A stretch of 10,477 nt of DNA from Schlesneria sp. (GTDB lineage Bacteria; Planctomycetota; Planctomycetia; Planctomycetales; Planctomycetaceae): positions 1 through 10,477 of the forward strand of contig JANXOO010000164.1 in NCBI GenBank assembly GCA_025353525.1. The letters are read 5' to 3'. Of the stretch, positions 8,279-10,477 are shown in pieces. Position 1 is the first letter of the stretch. Every line of letters begins with the position of its first letter. Under the pieces are notes generated by a model. That model was not told the DNA's origin and ran no database searches. It worked only from the letters and a program-made list of their open reading frames with translations. The translations under genes were made by a program, and so were the position numbers.

Positions 8279-9460
8279 TCAGCTTTCGAGCACGGCTCGA
8301 ACATCCGATTCCGGAATGTCGGCGAATGTTTTAACCGTTCCCGCTTCGATTGGAAGGATGAACCGTAAACTTCCCGAGACCGATTTTTTGTCGAGTCGCA
8401 TCCGTCCAATGATATCATCTGCCGACAGTTGGATACTGTCCGGAAGTGCCGTTGGAAGTTTCAGCTTTTGAAGCAAGTCGATCTGCCGCCTGGTAAGTGC
8501 CGCATCAATCAGGCCGCGTCGTTCTGCCAGTCGGCTGGCGTAGATCATCCCGATGGCAACGGCTTCCCCGTGCAACAACTCACCGTATCCGGCCAACGCT
8601 TCAAACGCATGCCCGAACGTGTGGCCGTAATTCAATGCTGCTCGCAACCCCGCCGTTTCAAATTCGTCCTTTTCGACAACATCCGCTTTCAGACGGCAAC
8701 TTCGGGCAATAATGTGCCTCAACACCCTGGGGTCGCGACCATTGATCTGGTCTGCATTGTGTTCGAGATACGACAGGAATTCGGCATCCAGAATGACGCC
8801 GTATTTGACAACTTCCGCCAGTCCCGCCCGATATTCGCGATCGGGCAGCGTCTCGAGCGTCGCCGTGTCAATCAAAACGCCGATCGGTTGATAGAACGCT
8901 CCAATCATGTTTTTGGCGCGCGGATGATTCACGCCTGTCTTCCCACCGACCGAACTGTCAACTGCCGCAAGCAGGGTCGTTGGAACCTGAATGAACGGCA
9001 GACCTCGCATAAACGTTGCTGCGACAAACCCGGCGGCGTCACCGACAACTCCCCCGCCGACGGCAATGATGATCGTCCTGCGGTCGGCATTCAGGTCGAT
9101 TAGCCGATCGTAGACGCGCGTCAGCATTTCGAGCGATTTGGAAGTCTCGCCAGCAGGCAGGATTTCCATTTCACAGCGCCATCCGTCACTGACGAGCGAT
9201 TGTTGTACCTCCGCAGCATGCGTTGGAGCGACATTGGAATCGGTGACGATCAATGCAAACGGCCTGCCAACGTTGCGTTTCACTTCGACCCACACGCTCC
9301 CTGAAGGAGGTCTTTTGCTGCAGAACGACGACGACATCCCGTCGCGAGTAAACCACCAGTGTTCGAAGACTTTGGCGCAATGTGCCAACTGGTGACTGAC
9401 GATTGAAATCTCGTAGCTGCGTCCGGCAAGGTCGACACCCATCGAATCGTCGTCATGCAT
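8279..9460 (-). CDS. aroB: 3-dehydroquinate synthase
   Basis: AroB is the cytoplasmic NAD- and metal-dependent enzyme that closes DAHP into 3-dehydroquinate, the second step of the shikimate pathway to aromatic amino acids. Counted from ATG 9460 (393 aa), it shows VTDSNVAP (72-79), the nucleotide-binding GGGVVGD (135-141), PTTLLAAVDSSVGGKTGVN (160-178), AGLAEVVKYG (211-220), NYGHTFGHA (276-284) and LHGEAVAIGM. Probable metal ligands are E215, H279 and H296. All signature residues look intact. The protein is longer than the usual 350-370 aa because about 30 extra residues (roughly 36-65) sit between the first strand region and the VTDSNV strand. The start overlaps the upstream stop as TGATG, with GGGGAA about ten bases before it. 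A GTG one codon earlier (9463) is possible but less likely. It is the downstream member of a two-gene unit. Confidence 0.95.
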   Translation of the reverse strand: MHDDDSMGVDLAGRSYEISIVSHQLAHCAKVFEHWWFTRDGMSSSFCSKRPPSGSVWVEVKRNVGRPFALIVTDSNVAPTHAAEVQQSLVSDGWRCEMEILPAGETSKSLEMLTRVYDRLIDLNADRRTIIIAVGGGVVGDAAGFVAATFMRGLPFIQVPTTLLAAVDSSVGGKTGVNHPRAKNMIGAFYQPIGVLIDTATLETLPDREYRAGLAEVVKYGVILDAEFLSYLEHNADQINGRDPRVLRHIIARSCRLKADVVEKDEFETAGLRAALNYGHTFGHAFEALAGYGELLHGEAVAIGMIYASRLAERRGLIDAALTRRQIDLLQKLKLPTALPDSIQLSADDIIGRMRLDKKSVSGSLRFILPIEAGTVKTFADIPESDVRAVLES

Positions 9461-10281
9461 CACGAGAGTTCCCCAAGGATTCGCCGCATGTACCCGATAC
9501 TTTCGCGAGCGATAAAGTCTGCCCCTCGCGTATAGTCAAACACTTCGACGCTGACCCAACCCGAATACCCGATTTTGAGAAGTGCTTTGACAATCGGGTG
9601 ATAGTCGGTCCGTCCCATTCCCGGCCCCAGCAGATTATCGTCGTTCACGTGGAAGTGGCCAGTCAGATTTGCATACTGGTCAATCAATTCGGGAATCGGA
9701 GTTGATTCGCCGAGCATTGCCTTCACATCCTGATGCAACCTGAAGTTGGGATGGTCGACACGATCAATCAATTCGACCGCTTCGGCACACGTATTTACAA
9801 AGTCCGTTTCGCGCGTTGTGAGCGGTTCCATCACGATCGTGACCCCGCGATCAGCGAACGCAGGAATCGCATTACGAAAGACTTCAACCGCATTATCGAC
9901 CGCTTGTTCTCGAGACACGCCGGGCTGCAGGCTGCGTTGGTTGGGAGACCCGAAGACCATGATCGATCCGCCAAAATCGGCGCAGGCATTCCCGAGTTCG
10001 ACCAGGTATTTTGTCGTATTTTCCCGAACGGCGCGATCGTTCGTCGTCAGATGGAACCCCTCGGTTTTGGCAAGTAACCAGTGCAGACCGCAAATCGTCA
10101 GACCGTATTCTGCGGCCTGTTGCTTCAGCTCATGTCGTCGTTCGAGCGAAACGTCGCTGATACGCGACGCGAGCGTAAATGGAGCGAGTTCGATCCCGGT
10201 ATACCCGGTTTCGGCGATGAAACGGCACTGGCTCTCCCAATCCCGATCCTCAAACAGTTCCTGGCAAATGGCAAATTTCAT
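9460..10281 (-). CDS. TIM-barrel sugar (phosphate) isomerase/epimerase, xylose isomerase-like superfamily
   Basis: A 273-aa single-domain TIM barrel of the AP-endonuclease-2/xylose-isomerase-like family, which isomerises or epimerises sugars with a bound divalent metal. Counted from ATG 10281, E152 (VMEP), D185 (HQDVKAM), H211 (HFHVND) and E246 (VSVEV) form the expected metal quartet. E158 in TRETDF is also kept. These numbers equal those I recall for D-tagatose 3-epimerase of Pseudomonas cichorii. Two further residues of that enzyme, His188 and Arg217, are not kept (Ala188; no Arg at 217), so the substrate probably differs. A start at 10302 would add seven residues without family likeness; the chosen ATG gives the usual MKFAICQE beginning and has GAGA a few bases upstream. 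The stop overlaps the aroB start. Related folds include hydroxypyruvate isomerase, inosose dehydratase and 3-dehydroshikimate dehydratase, so the exact reaction is open. Confidence 0.8.
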   Translation of the reverse strand: MKFAICQELFEDRDWESQCRFIAETGYTGIELAPFTLASRISDVSLERRHELKQQAAEYGLTICGLHWLLAKTEGFHLTTNDRAVRENTTKYLVELGNACADFGGSIMVFGSPNQRSLQPGVSREQAVDNAVEVFRNAIPAFADRGVTIVMEPLTTRETDFVNTCAEAVELIDRVDHPNFRLHQDVKAMLGESTPIPELIDQYANLTGHFHVNDDNLLGPGMGRTDYHPIVKALLKIGYSGWVSVEVFDYTRGADFIARESIGYMRRILGELS

Positions 10282-10333
10282 ACGTGTCTCATGGATCAAC
10301 ATTCAGGATTACGGACGTCTGCCCAAGTCTTCG

Positions 10334-10362
10334 GTTGTACTCTGGTCCCCGGCGTCGCACAA
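10334..10362 (-). promoter_or_regulatory. Weak candidate promoter for the isomerase-aroB unit
   Basis: On the minus strand, TTGTGC (10362-10357) and TACAAC (10339-10334) are 17 bases apart, about 50 bases before the ATG at 10281. The match to the sigma-70 consensus is only 3/6 and 4/6, so chance is a real possibility. The remainder of 10282-10454 shows no gene I can support. Confidence 0.2.
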
Positions 10363-10454
10363 GCAGCACCAACCGGCAGAAATCCCCTGTTTCACCGAAT
10401 ACCTTGCATCGGAGAGTCTGCCGAAAAACAAAGAAGAACGAGAATCCTGGCGAG

Positions 10455-10475
10455 CCGAGCGGCGTAAGCCCTCGG
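10455..10475. repeat. GC-rich hairpin with GTAA loop, possible interspersed (REP-like) repeat or terminator, at the window edge
   Basis: CCGAG (10455-10459) pairs with CTCGG (10471-10475). After one bulged C (10460), GGC (10461-10463) pairs with GCC (10468-10470) around a GTAA loop. GTAA is of the GNRA tetraloop type, which suggests the element works as RNA. Short repeats of the form GAGCC...GGCGTAAGCC...GG are, as I recall, scattered between genes in planctomycete genomes. No second copy lies in this window, and the element may continue past the edge. Confidence 0.45.
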
Positions 10476-10477
10476 AC

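Noticed and set aside
8429..9103. A 224-codon plus-strand open frame across aroB
   Set aside because: It covers the AroB catalytic motifs on the other strand and shows no family likeness.
9304..9310. AAGGAGG on the plus strand
   Set aside because: A perfect Shine-Dalgarno look-alike, but antisense within aroB with no credible gene after it.

Overview
The window reads as an ordinary stretch of bacterial chromosome, most likely from a planctomycete. That is an inference from protein style: an RNase Z-like hydrolase with a GHMHLDD motif, a sugar isomerase of the DVKAM/HFHVND type, moderately high GC, few strong Shine-Dalgarno sites, and a GTAA-capped hairpin at the right edge. No 16S rRNA or other marker is present, so this stays tentative. 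I see no tRNA, rRNA, CRISPR array, insertion sequence or phage gene.

Layout. Positions 1-585 hold the 3' end of a SlyD-type peptidyl-prolyl isomerase gene running directly into the 3' half of a metallo-beta-lactamase (RNase Z-like) gene in another frame. The join falls in a short stretch around 187-203 that fits both proteins. It is either a deletion scar or an assembly chimera, and is the oddest thing in the window. A gap of about 200 bases with one perfect small hairpin follows. Positions 792-3610 hold a translationally coupled pair: a nucleotide-sugar SDR enzyme resembling the decarboxylase half of ArnA, and an ArnT/GT39-like integral membrane glycosyltransferase. Thirty-six bases later, on the same strand, comes a full-length Lhr-type helicase (3647-8215, 1522 aa).

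On the minus strand, convergent with lhr, a TIM-barrel sugar isomerase/epimerase (9460-10281) is followed by aroB (8279-9460). Their stop and start overlap as TGATG, so they are probably translated together. The right edge (10455-10475) holds a strong imperfect hairpin with a GTAA loop, possibly an interspersed repeat or a terminator.

How the genes may work together. The SDR/GT-C pair plausibly makes an activated sugar and contributes to putting a sugar on a lipid or envelope glycan; both roles are inferred from the families. Lhr is a DNA-repair helicase with no obvious link to its neighbours. AroB is core shikimate-pathway metabolism, and why it is coupled to a TIM-barrel sugar isomerase is an open question. 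I found no convincing new defence or mobile system here.
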